DNA from: an uncultured Tenacibaculum sp.
GTDB lineage: Bacteria; Bacteroidota; Bacteroidia; Flavobacteriales; Flavobacteriaceae
Assembly (NCBI GenBank): GCA_947497895.1
Contig: CANMIL010000017.1
Location: 1-59,379, forward strand
Reading direction: 5' to 3'
Length of the DNA stretch: 59,379 bases
Each line of letters opens with the position of its first letter. Positions within the stretch are counted from its first letter, which is position 1. This document shows positions 47,420 through 57,700 of this stretch, piece by piece. The notes below the pieces were generated by a model. It was given only the letters and a program-made list of their open reading frames with translations. It did no database searches and was not told where the DNA came from. Both the position numbers and the translations under genes were made by a program.

Positions 47420-48678
47420 TGGAAAGTAAAAACATAGACCATCTTTTCCGTCATCATAGCGGAAAGATGGTTGCTGTTTTAACGCGAATATTTGGGCTAT
47501 CTAATCTTGAAATCATTGAAGATTCGATTCAAGATACTTTTCTAAAAGCAAGTATTAGCTGGAAAACCAACCTTCCTGACAATCCAGAAGCTTGGCTCAC
47601 TCAAGCTGCCAAGAATCGTGTGCTTGATATTTTCAGAAAGCTTAAAAACGAAAAGAAACATACTCCAGAGTTATCTCATGGTGCTCAAACCATAACTATT
47701 AATGACTTTTTCTTGGATACACAGATTGAAGATGCTCAACTTAGAATGATCTTTACAGCCTGCCATCCTAAATTGAATCCAAAGGATCAAATAGCTTTTT
47801 CATTAAAAACTATTTCTGGGTTTAGCACTAAGGAAATTGCACTTGCTCTTCTTACCAAAGAAGATTCTATTAAAAAAAGGCTTTCTAGAGCCAAAAAATT
47901 CATTACAAACAGTGATATTCGGTTTACTATTCCACAAGGTTTTGATTTAAGAGCAAGAATTGAGCAAGTATTAGAAGTATTGTATTTAATTTTTAACGAA
48001 GGTTTTCATTCTAACAATAAAGACACGCTGATTCGAAAGGAACTCTGCGGAGAGGCTCTCAGATTATGTAAATTCCTTTTAAAAAACAAATACACAAATA
48101 TTCCTAGCGCTTACGCTTTATTTGCATTAATGTGCTTTCATTCTGCTCGTTTAGAATCAAAAACGACTAATGAAAATGAAGTATTGGATTTAAAAAATCA
48201 GGATAGAAGCCAATGGTCATTTCCTTTAATTCAACTCGGAAATATAATGATGAACAAAGCTGTCGAAAGTGATGAATACTCATGTTACCATTATGAAGCC
48301 GCTATTGCTGCAGAACACATTAAAGCCCCAAATTTTGAATTAACCAATTGGAAAAAAATTCTTCATTGGTACGAATGCTTACATGAACTCAACCCGTCAC
48401 CTTTCTATTTATTAAACATGGCCGTCGTTTGTATTCAAGATTCTAATTATATCAAAGCCAACGTTTACTTCAATAAAATTACTATTAAAGAATTAGAACA
48501 ACGTTCGTATTTATATTTTGGTGCTAAATCAGACTATTACTCACAAACCAATCAACATGATAAGGCTATCGAATACTTGAATTTTACCATTGAAAAAGTT
48601 AATAATAAATTAGAGAAGAACTATTTACTAAAAAAGAAGCAGATTTTACTGCAACAAATTGAAAATAGTTCTCAATAA
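47419..48678 (+). CDS. ECF42-type sigma factor with long C-terminal extension
   Basis: 419 residues. The sigma part shows region 2 (LEIIEDSIQDTFLKASISW, PEAWLTQAAKNRVLDIFRK) and region 4 (AFSLKTISGFSTKEIALALL, KRLSRAKKFI), followed by a ~240-residue extension beginning with the ECF42-typical VLEVLYLIFNEGFHS and ending in TPR-like helices (YLLNMAVVCIQDSNYIKANV, KAIEYLNFTIEKV). In ECF42 proteins the extension controls activity in place of an anti-sigma factor, and none is encoded nearby. Co-translated with the YCII-domain gene. Confidence 0.92.
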   Translation: MESKNIDHLFRHHSGKMVAVLTRIFGLSNLEIIEDSIQDTFLKASISWKTNLPDNPEAWLTQAAKNRVLDIFRKLKNEKKHTPELSHGAQTITINDFFLDTQIEDAQLRMIFTACHPKLNPKDQIAFSLKTISGFSTKEIALALLTKEDSIKKRLSRAKKFITNSDIRFTIPQGFDLRARIEQVLEVLYLIFNEGFHSNNKDTLIRKELCGEALRLCKFLLKNKYTNIPSAYALFALMCFHSARLESKTTNENEVLDLKNQDRSQWSFPLIQLGNIMMNKAVESDEYSCYHYEAAIAAEHIKAPNFELTNWKKILHWYECLHELNPSPFYLLNMAVVCIQDSNYIKANVYFNKITIKELEQRSYLYFGAKSDYYSQTNQHDKAIEYLNFTIEKVNNKLEKNYLLKKKQILLQQIENSSQ

Positions 48679-48683
48679 TTTCC

Positions 48684-48713
48684 ATGAATGCCTTCTCGGC
48701 GTTCATATTTTTT
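48684..48713 (+). terminator. Rho-independent terminator of the ECF42 operon
   Basis: ATGAATGCC, 5-base loop, GGCGTTCAT (one G-T pair), then a T run. It starts six bases after the stop codon and separates the operon from the convergent PorE-like gene. Confidence 0.82.
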
Positions 48714-48724
48714 TAAAAGTCAAA

Positions 48725-50620
48725 TTACTTGGATACGATATAAAAAAATGATCTTCTGTTTTTCTGATGCTTATCTTCTGAACAATCACCTTTACAATCA
48801 TCTACCAATTGCCTTTCTCCATAACCAATAGCACTTTCAATTCTATCGGACGAAATTCCTCTTGACACTATATAATCTCGAGTTGCATTAGCTCTTCTTT
48901 GAGATAGGTTTTCATTATATTCAGATGTTCCTCTACTATCTGTATGAGACTCAATACGAATAACCATCTTCGGATGTGCTTTCATTACACTAACTATATG
49001 CTCTAGTTCATATTCCGCATCTTCTCGAATTGTATCTAAGTTAAAATCGAAATAAATTGGATTAATCACAATTTGATCTTCCACGATTAACGACTCTAAA
49101 GCAATATCTGCCTGTATTTCTTTTTTATCAATATCCAGTGTGGTTTGTTCTAACTCTCCTTGAACATAAGCAGGCTTAGCAGCAACTACTATATATTTAC
49201 GTTCACAATCGATTTCCGTAAAACTATACCCTCCATTTGAACTCGTAGTTTGTTCCGATACTGGCTTACCTTCATCATCGATTAATCGTACTGATACTCC
49301 TGAAATTGGAGCTCCCGTTTTGGTTTCACTAACAATACCGCTAATAGCTTCTTTACATTGATAGATTCTAAAACTATAAATGTCATCATCTCCTTTTCCT
49401 CCTTCTCTATTGGATGAAAAATAGCCAGCTTTTCGATCTTTGTCTATCATAAAACCAAAGTCATCGAGAGGACCATTTATTGGACTTCCTAAGTTTACAG
49501 GCTTTCCATAATCGAATCCATCTAATTTACTTTCAAAAATATCCAATGCTCCCAAACCTAAATGACCATCAGAAGCAAAATACAACCTATCGTTTGATCC
49601 TACATATGGAAACATTTCTCTTCCTTCAGTATTAATTTTATCTCCTAAATTTTCAGGTTCACCAAAACTTCCATCACCTGCGATAGATACTCGGTATAGA
49701 TCAGTTTCTCCGTATCCTCCTGGCATATCAGACACAAAAAAGAGCGTACGTTGATCTTTACTCAATGAAGGGTGACCTACCGAATAATCATTATTATTAA
49801 AAGGTAATTCCTCTATAGCTCCCCAAGTATTGTCATATTGCTTTTTCGCTTTATAAATCTTTAATTTGGCTGTTTTCTCAACATCTCCTGAAGCATCATC
49901 TCTAGTAAAATACAATGTATTTCCGTCTTTAGAAATAACAGCATTAGACTCGTGATACTTACTACTCAATGAAACTAATTTTTCAGAAGCTCCAACATCT
50001 AAACTTCCACCTTCTCTCAATTGTTGTTCTTCCGATTTATAAATATTTAAGTACGGTTGATTATTCCATTTGTACAATTTTTTATTTTCTGAATCCGCTC
50101 GAGTGGATGAAAAATAAAGATATCCATCATGTACAAAACCTCCGAAATCGGAATATTTTGTATTAATTGATAAGTTATGAATGTTTACATACGTTTTGGG
50201 CTTATTGGTAAACTCTGAAAAGTACTGTTTGTTTGCTTCTAACTCTAAAACTCTACTATCATCTCCTTTCAATTCTTTTAATTTTAACATCCATTTATCA
50301 GATTCAGCCACATCTCCATTACTCTTTAACACCTGTGCATAACGAAATAAATGCTCAGGAGAAGCAACACCTTCATGCTGTTCCATTAATTTACGATATG
50401 AATCTTCTGCATCTTGATAAGAAGATGTAAAATAATAAGAGTCTGCCAGCCTGCTTAGCACTTTATAGGAACGATCTCCTTTATCATATAATTGACGATA
50501 TAAATCTGCTGATTTAGTATATGCGTATTCTTCAAAATAACGGTTCGCTGCATATCGGCGTTGACCATAACTGGTAAAACAAATACCGAATAACAACAGT
50601 ATAATAATGGTCTGTTTCAT
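48725..50620 (-). CDS. PorE-like protein, paralogue 2 (TPR, beta-propeller, regulatory-like, OmpA)
   Basis: 631 residues, colinear with the paralogue at 18638-20560 and closely similar along its length; for instance the segment around RYAANRYF, the beta-propeller LYFASDGHLGLGALDIFESK and the OmpA part IESHTDSRGTSEYNENLSQR align without gaps. It lacks the short C-terminal tail after FFIV found in paralogue 1. The signal peptide ends FTSYGQ. It starts 32 bp after the SprF-like gene, closer than in cassette 2 (97 bp). Presumed role: peptidoglycan-linked partner of the adjacent PorP/SprF protein. Confidence 0.88.
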   Translation of the reverse strand: MKQTIIILLLFGICFTSYGQRRYAANRYFEEYAYTKSADLYRQLYDKGDRSYKVLSRLADSYYFTSSYQDAEDSYRKLMEQHEGVASPEHLFRYAQVLKSNGDVAESDKWMLKLKELKGDDSRVLELEANKQYFSEFTNKPKTYVNIHNLSINTKYSDFGGFVHDGYLYFSSTRADSENKKLYKWNNQPYLNIYKSEEQQLREGGSLDVGASEKLVSLSSKYHESNAVISKDGNTLYFTRDDASGDVEKTAKLKIYKAKKQYDNTWGAIEELPFNNNDYSVGHPSLSKDQRTLFFVSDMPGGYGETDLYRVSIAGDGSFGEPENLGDKINTEGREMFPYVGSNDRLYFASDGHLGLGALDIFESKLDGFDYGKPVNLGSPINGPLDDFGFMIDKDRKAGYFSSNREGGKGDDDIYSFRIYQCKEAISGIVSETKTGAPISGVSVRLIDDEGKPVSEQTTSSNGGYSFTEIDCERKYIVVAAKPAYVQGELEQTTLDIDKKEIQADIALESLIVEDQIVINPIYFDFNLDTIREDAEYELEHIVSVMKAHPKMVIRIESHTDSRGTSEYNENLSQRRANATRDYIVSRGISSDRIESAIGYGERQLVDDCKGDCSEDKHQKNRRSFFYIVSK

Positions 50621-50652
50621 ATATATTTCTATTTTTATATCCTTATGTTATG

Positions 50653-51576
50653 TTAAAAGAACCTTGGTGATTTTACTGTTTGAGGTTTAAATAATTCATA
50701 TCGAAGTAAAATCTCATGAGTTCCTGAATTGTAATTACTGTAATTCGAAGTTGTTAAATCATAAGCGTATCCTATTTGTAAAGATCTACTTACTTGAAAA
50801 CCTAACATACCACTTATAGAGTCATCCCAACGCCAAGCTACTCCTAAACGAAACTTCTCATTAAACAAAAAGTTTGCAGAAACATCTAAAGACAAAGGTG
50901 CCCCGCTTACAGCTTTTGTAAGTAACGCTGGTTTAAACTTTACACTATCGCTTAAATTAAACACATATCCAGCTATAAAAAAGTAATGCATTCTCTCAAC
51001 TGCAACACTTCCTCCACCGCTTACATCATCATAATGTTCAGTTCGTAAAATATTAGGAACGGCCAATCCTACATACCAGTTATTTGTATAATAATAAACT
51101 CCTGCACCTATCGTTGGTAAAAATCTGTTGATTGGCGCTGCCAATTGCAAATCATCTTTATCTCTATAGATTCCTTTGGTCCAATCTATGTTAAAAAGTC
51201 GTCCTCCTAATTTCATTCCAAAAGCTAAATTAGCTTCATCGGTTGTTCTAACTGTATAGGATACGTTGGCATCTATAGAAGTCTCGCGAGATGGCCCAAT
51301 AACATCATTCACTAAATTAATTCCTAAACCAACACCACTATAACCAATTGGGGTATCATAACTTAAACTTTGAGTTTGGGGTGCTCCGTCTACTCCGACC
51401 CATTGAGCACGACCTAATAGATTAATTACTCCATGTCCTTTTGACCCAACATACGCAGGATTTACACTCATTGTATTAAACATGTATTGAGTATAATGCG
51501 GATCCTGTTGAGCACAAAGTGTTACACTTATCATTAACAAACTTAGTAATGTCAGATTCTGTACTATTCTTTTCAT
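50653..51576 (-). CDS. PorP/SprF family T9SS outer-membrane protein, paralogue 2
   Basis: 307 residues from ATG 51576, the start matching the paralogue at 20658-21581; a longer frame from 51606 only adds ten unlikely residues (MIRKDQKYKE). The family hallmark QDPHYTQYMFNTMSVNPAY follows the signal peptide (ending VTLCAQ), and the last residues SPRFF are identical. Differences from paralogue 1 are few and scattered. The 20 bases before the ATG are conserved in both copies except one. Expected to mate with the giant encoded upstream. Confidence 0.9.
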   Translation of the reverse strand: MKRIVQNLTLLSLLMISVTLCAQQDPHYTQYMFNTMSVNPAYVGSKGHGVINLLGRAQWVGVDGAPQTQSLSYDTPIGYSGVGLGINLVNDVIGPSRETSIDANVSYTVRTTDEANLAFGMKLGGRLFNIDWTKGIYRDKDDLQLAAPINRFLPTIGAGVYYYTNNWYVGLAVPNILRTEHYDDVSGGGSVAVERMHYFFIAGYVFNLSDSVKFKPALLTKAVSGAPLSLDVSANFLFNEKFRLGVAWRWDDSISGMLGFQVSRSLQIGYAYDLTTSNYSNYNSGTHEILLRYELFKPQTVKSPRFF

Positions 51577-51723
51577 CTCTTTATACTTTTGATCTTTTCT
51601 AATCACTATTGAACTATTTCATCAAACGGTTGTAACAAACCAGATATAATCATGACCTAAGTGGTACTTAAGACTTGGATGATTTTATCTGTTTCGTTAT
51701 TTCCATTAAACATAAATTATGCG

Positions 51724-54700
51724 TTATTTTCTATTTATATGAATCCAACCTGTTTTTGGTTCTGAGCCATTCCCTAGATCTAAGACATAATAATATGTTC
51801 CAGATGGTAATTGTTCATCAACCTGAAAATTAATACGCCCATTAGATTCACCTGTCCAAGAATTATCATATCTATTCTTACTGTACACAATGTTACCCCA
51901 ACGGTTGTAAACCTCTAATCGGTTATTCTTATACATTTCGTCACCAATACATGAAATTACAAACGTATCATTTTGTCCATCTCCATTCGGAGTAAACTCG
52001 TTGTATACCGTTAAACATGGCAACGTATCAGGATCTAAATAATCAGGAATTCCATCCTCATCAGTATCTAAAGAATCATCTGGCATTCCATCTCCATTAT
52101 TATCTGGATTCTCATCAATTGTATCAATTCCATCACCATCATCATCCATATCTAAATAATTAGGTATTCCATCACCATCAGTATCATCTGTATTAGGGGT
52201 CCCGTCATCATCAATATCTTCTTCCGAAGTTAAAACACCATCTCCATCATCATCGATATCTTGATAATCAGCTGTTCCATCACCATCTGTATCTTGCATA
52301 TCTGGAGCATCCCCTCCATTATCTACATCTACAGAATCCATCATACCATCTCCATCACTATCCGTAACATCATCGATAACGCCATCTCCATCACTATCTA
52401 ATGAAGTATCTGTCCCTCCTTCTTGAAGATCAGTTACCCCATCATTATCACTATCTAAATCTTGATAATCAGGCTGACCATCTTCATCTGTGTCCATAAC
52501 ATCAGGAGAACTACCTCCATTATCTGGATCTACTGAATCTGCTAGTCCATCTCCATCACTATCCGTTTGATCATCGATCATTCCATCTCCATCTGAATCC
52601 AGATTCATATCAGAACCGCTTTCTATAAGATCAGAAATACCATCATTATCGCTATCTAAATCTTGGAAATCAGGATTACCATCACCATCGGTATCTGTGG
52701 CATTTGTACTTCCACCAGCATTCACATCTGTATCGTCCGCATCTGCTGTATCCACAATACCATCATTATCGGCATCTACAGTACTGTCTAACATTCCATC
52801 ACCATCAGCATCTACTGTTGCTACATCTTGTCCACTTTCTACGATGTCAAGAATTCCATCTCCATCACTATCTAAGTCTAAATGATCTGGAATACCATCA
52901 CCATCAGTGTCTCTGTTTGGATCACCATCTTGCTCTGCACTATCTAAGATTCCGTCATTATCTGAATCTAAGTCATACAAATCTTCAATACCATCTCCAT
53001 CTGTATCTGTGGTCAAGGCATCTCCAAAACCATCTAATCCATCTACTGAATCTGCAATACCATCGCCATCACTATCCGTTTGATCATCGATCATTCCATC
53101 ACCATCGCTATCTAAGTTTCCTGGTAGATCTGAATTATTTGGTTCTTCCACATCTGGAGTTCCATCGCCGTTAGCATCTGGTAAGTTATTACCATCTACT
53201 AAATCTCCGGTATCGATTTGACCATCACCATCAGCATCAGTTCCTCCTGCTTCTACAACATCATTGATACCATCGCCATCGCTATCTAAGTCTTGGTAAT
53301 CTGGTAAGCCATCGCCATCACTATCTGGTCCTGTTGATGATGTTCCGCCGTTATCTGGATCTACTGAATCAGCAAGTCCATCACCATCGGTATCCGTTTG
53401 ATCATCGATCACGCCATCATTATCAGCATCCAAACTAGGATCTCCTCCTCCTTCGATAAGATCAGACACACCGTCATTATCACTATCAACATCTTGGAAA
53501 TCTGCCATTCCATCACCGTCACTATCTATTGGTGTGGTGCTTCCTCCTGCATTGACGTCATTATCATCTGCATCGGCTGTATCTACAATACCATCGTTAT
53601 CAGCATCTACAGTACTATCTAGTACTCCATCTCCATTCGTGTCTACTACTGAAGCATCTTGTCCACTTTCTACGATGTCAAGAATTCCATCGCCATCACT
53701 ATCTAAGTCTAAGTGATCTGGAACTCCATCACTATCAGTATCTCTGTTTGGATCGCCATCTTGTTCTACGCTGTCTAAGATTCCATCATTATCTGAATCT
53801 AAGTCATGGATATCTGCAATACCATCGCCATCACTATCCGTTTGCTCTGCATCTCCGAATCCATTTAATCCATCTACTGAGTCTGCAATACCATCGCCAT
53901 CACTATCGGTTTGATCATCAATCACTCCATCACCATCTGTATCTAAGTTTCCTGGTAAATCTGAATTATTTGGTTCTTCTACATCTGGAGTGCCATCACC
54001 GTTAGCATCTGGTAAATTATTACCATCTACTAAATCACTTGTATCGATTTGACCATCGCCATCAGCATCAATTCCTCCTGCTTCTACAACATCATTGATA
54101 CCATCGCCATCGCTATCTAAGTCTTGGTAATCTGGTAAGCCATCTCCATCTGTATCTGGGGTTCCTGCTACTGTCCCGCCATTGTCTGGATCTACTGAAT
54201 CTGCAAGTCCATCACCATCGGTGTCGGTTTGATTATCTAGTATTCCATCATTATTAGCATCTAAACTTGCATCAGTTCCTCCTTCTACTAAGTCTGATAT
54301 TCCATCATTATCACTATCCACATCTTGGAAGTCTGATGTACCATCACCATCGCTGTCGGTTGGTGTGGTGCTTCCACCTGCATTGACGTTATTATCATCT
54401 GCATCGGCTGTATCTAAAATACCATCGTTATCTGCATCTGTTGTACTATCTAATACTCCATCTCCATTGGTATCTACCACTGTTGCATCTTGACCACTTT
54501 CTACTAGGTCTAAAATTCCGTCTCCATCACTATCTAAGTCTAAGTGATCTGGAATTCCATCACTATCAGTATCTCTGTTTGGATCGCCATTTTGTTCTAC
54601 GCTGTCTAAGATTCCATCGTTATCTGAATCTAAGTCATGGATATCTGCAATTCCATCACCGTCTGTATCGGTTTGCTCTGCATCTCCGAATCCATTTAAT

Positions 54701-57700
54701 CCATCTACTGAGTCTGCAATACCATCGCCATCACTATCCGTTTGATCATCAATCACTCCATCACCATCGGTATCTAAGTTTCCTGGTAAATCTGAATTAT
54801 TTGGTTCTTCTACATCTGGAGTTCCATCGCCGTTAGCATCTGGTAAATTATTACCATCTACTAAATCACCCGTATCGATTTGACCATCGCCATCAGCATC
54901 AGTTCCTCCTGCTTCTACAACATCATTGATGCCATCACCATCGCTATCTAAGTCTTGGTAATCTGGCAATCCATCGCCATCACTATCTGGTCCTGTTGAT
55001 GATGTTCCACCGTTATCAGGATCTACTGAATCAGCAAGTCCATCACCATCGGTATCCGTTTGATCATCGATCACTCCATCATTATCTGCATCTAAACTAG
55101 GATCTCCTCCTCCTTCGATAAGGTCAGATACACCGTCATTATCGCTATCAGCATCTTGGAAGTCTGCCATTCCATCACCGTCACTATCCGTTGGTGTAGT
55201 ACTTCCTCCTGCATTGACGTTATTATCATCTGCATCAGCTGTATCTACAACACCATCGTTATCGGCATCTACAGTACTATCTAACATTCCATCACCATCA
55301 GCATCTACTACTGCTGCGTCTTGTCCACTTTCTACGATGTCAAGAATTCCATCTCCATCACTATCTAAGTCTAAATGATCTGGAATACCATCACTATCAG
55401 TGTCTCTATTTGGATCGCCATCTTGTTCTACGCTATCTAAGATTCCGTCGTTATCCGAATCTAAGTCATGGATATCTGCAATACCATCGCCATCACTATC
55501 CGTTTGCTCTGCATCTCCGAATCCATCAAGACCATCTACTGAATCTGCAATTCCATCGCCATCACTATCGGTTTGATCATCGATCACTCCATCTCCATTA
55601 GTATCTAAACTTCCTGGTAGATCTGGATTGTTTGACTCTAGAACATCTGGTGTTCCATTTCCACTACTGTCTGGTAAGTTTGTTCCATCTAATAGTGTTC
55701 CACCTGTATCTATTTGTCCGTTATTATCAGTATCTGCTCCTCCGGCTTCCACAACATCATTGATACCATCGCCATCACTATCTAAGTCTTGGTAATCTGG
55801 TAAGCCATCTCCATCTGTATCTGGGGTTCCTGTTGCTGTTCCACCATTGTCTGGATCTACTGAATCTGCTAGTCCATCACCATCGGTGTCGGTTTGATCA
55901 TCTAGTATTCCATCATTGTCAGCATCTAAACTTGCCTCGGTTCCTCCTTCTACTAAGTCAGATACTCCATCATTATCACTATCCACATCTTGGAAGTCTG
56001 ATGTACCATCACCATCGCTGTCCGTTGGTGTGGTGCTTCCGCCTGCATTGACGTTATTATCATCTGCATCGGCTGTATCTACAATACCATCATTATCGGC
56101 ATCTACAGTGCTATCTAACATTCCATCACCATCAGCATCTACTACTGAAGCATCTTGTCCACTTTCTACGATGTCAAGAATTCCATCTCCATCACTATCT
56201 AAGTCTAAATGATCTGGAATACCATCACTATCAGTGTCTCTATTTGGATCGCCATCTTGTTCTACGATATCTAAGATTCCATCGTTATCTGAATCTAAGT
56301 CATGGATATCTGCAATACCATCACCATCACTATCGGTTTGCTCTGCATCTCCGAATCCATTTAATCCATCTACTGAGTCTGCGATACCATCGCCATCACT
56401 ATCGGTTTGATCATCGATTACTCCATCACCATTAGCATCTAAACCTCCTGGTAAATCTGGATTGTTTGGTTCTTCTACATCTGGAGTTCCATCGCTATCT
56501 GTGTCTGGCAAGTTATTACCATCTACTAAATCATTTGTATCGATTTGACCATCGCCATCAGCATCAGTTCCTCCTACTTCTACAACATCATTGATACCAT
56601 CGCCATCGCTATCTAAGTCTTGGTAATCTGGTAAACCATCACCATCACTGTCTGGGGTTCCTGCTGCTGTTCCGCCATTATCTGGATCTACTGAGTCTGC
56701 TAGTCCATCACCATCGGTGTCGGTTTGATCATCTAGTATTCCATCATTGTTAGCATCTAAACTTGCATCGGTTCCTCCTTCTACTAAGTCTGAAACTCCA
56801 TCATTATCACTATCCACATCTTGGAAGTCTGATGTACCATCGCCATCACTGTCGGTTGGTGTAGTGCTTCCACCTGCATTGACGTTATTATCATCTGCAT
56901 CGGCTGTATCTAAAATACCATCGTTATCTGCATCTGTTGTACTATCTAGTACTCCATCTCCATTGGTATCTACCACTGTTGCATCTTGACCACTTTCTAC
57001 TAGATCTAGAATTCCGTCTCCATCACTATCTAAGTCTAAGTGATCTGGAACTCCATCACCATCAGTATCTCTGTTTGGATCACCATTTTGTTCTACGCTG
57101 TCTAAGATTCCGTCATTGTCTGAATCTAAATCATGGATATCTGCAATTCCATCACCATCGGTATCGGTTTGCTCTGCATCTCCAAAGCCTACTAATCCAT
57201 CTACTGAATCTGCAATACCATCGCCATCACTATCCGTTTGATCATCAATCACTCCATCACCATTAGCATCTAAACTTCCTGGTAGATCTGGATTGTTTGG
57301 CTCTAGAACATCTGGTGTTCCGTTTCCACTACTGTCTGGTAAGTTTGTTCCATCTAATAGTGTTCCGCCTGTATCGATTTGTCCGTTATTATCAGTATCT
57401 GCTCCTCCAGCTTCTACAACATCATTGATACCATCGCCATCACTATCTAAATCTTGGTAATCTGGTAAGCCATCTCCATCTGTATCTGGGGTTCCCGCTG
57501 CTGTTCCGCCATTGTCTGGATCTACTGAATCTGCTAGTCCATCACCATCGGTGTCGGTTTGATCATCTAATATTCCATCATTGTTAGCATCTAAACTTGC
57601 ATCAGTTCCTCCTTCTACTAAGTCTGAAACTCCATCATTATCACTATCCACATCTTGGAAGTCTGATGTACCATCACCATCGCTGTCTGTTGGTGTAGTG

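Noticed and set aside
50621..50652. Possible separate promoter between the SprF-like and PorE-like genes of cassette 3
   Set aside because: The gap is only 32 bp and shows no TTG / TAnnTTTG pair; the genes are better read as one transcript.
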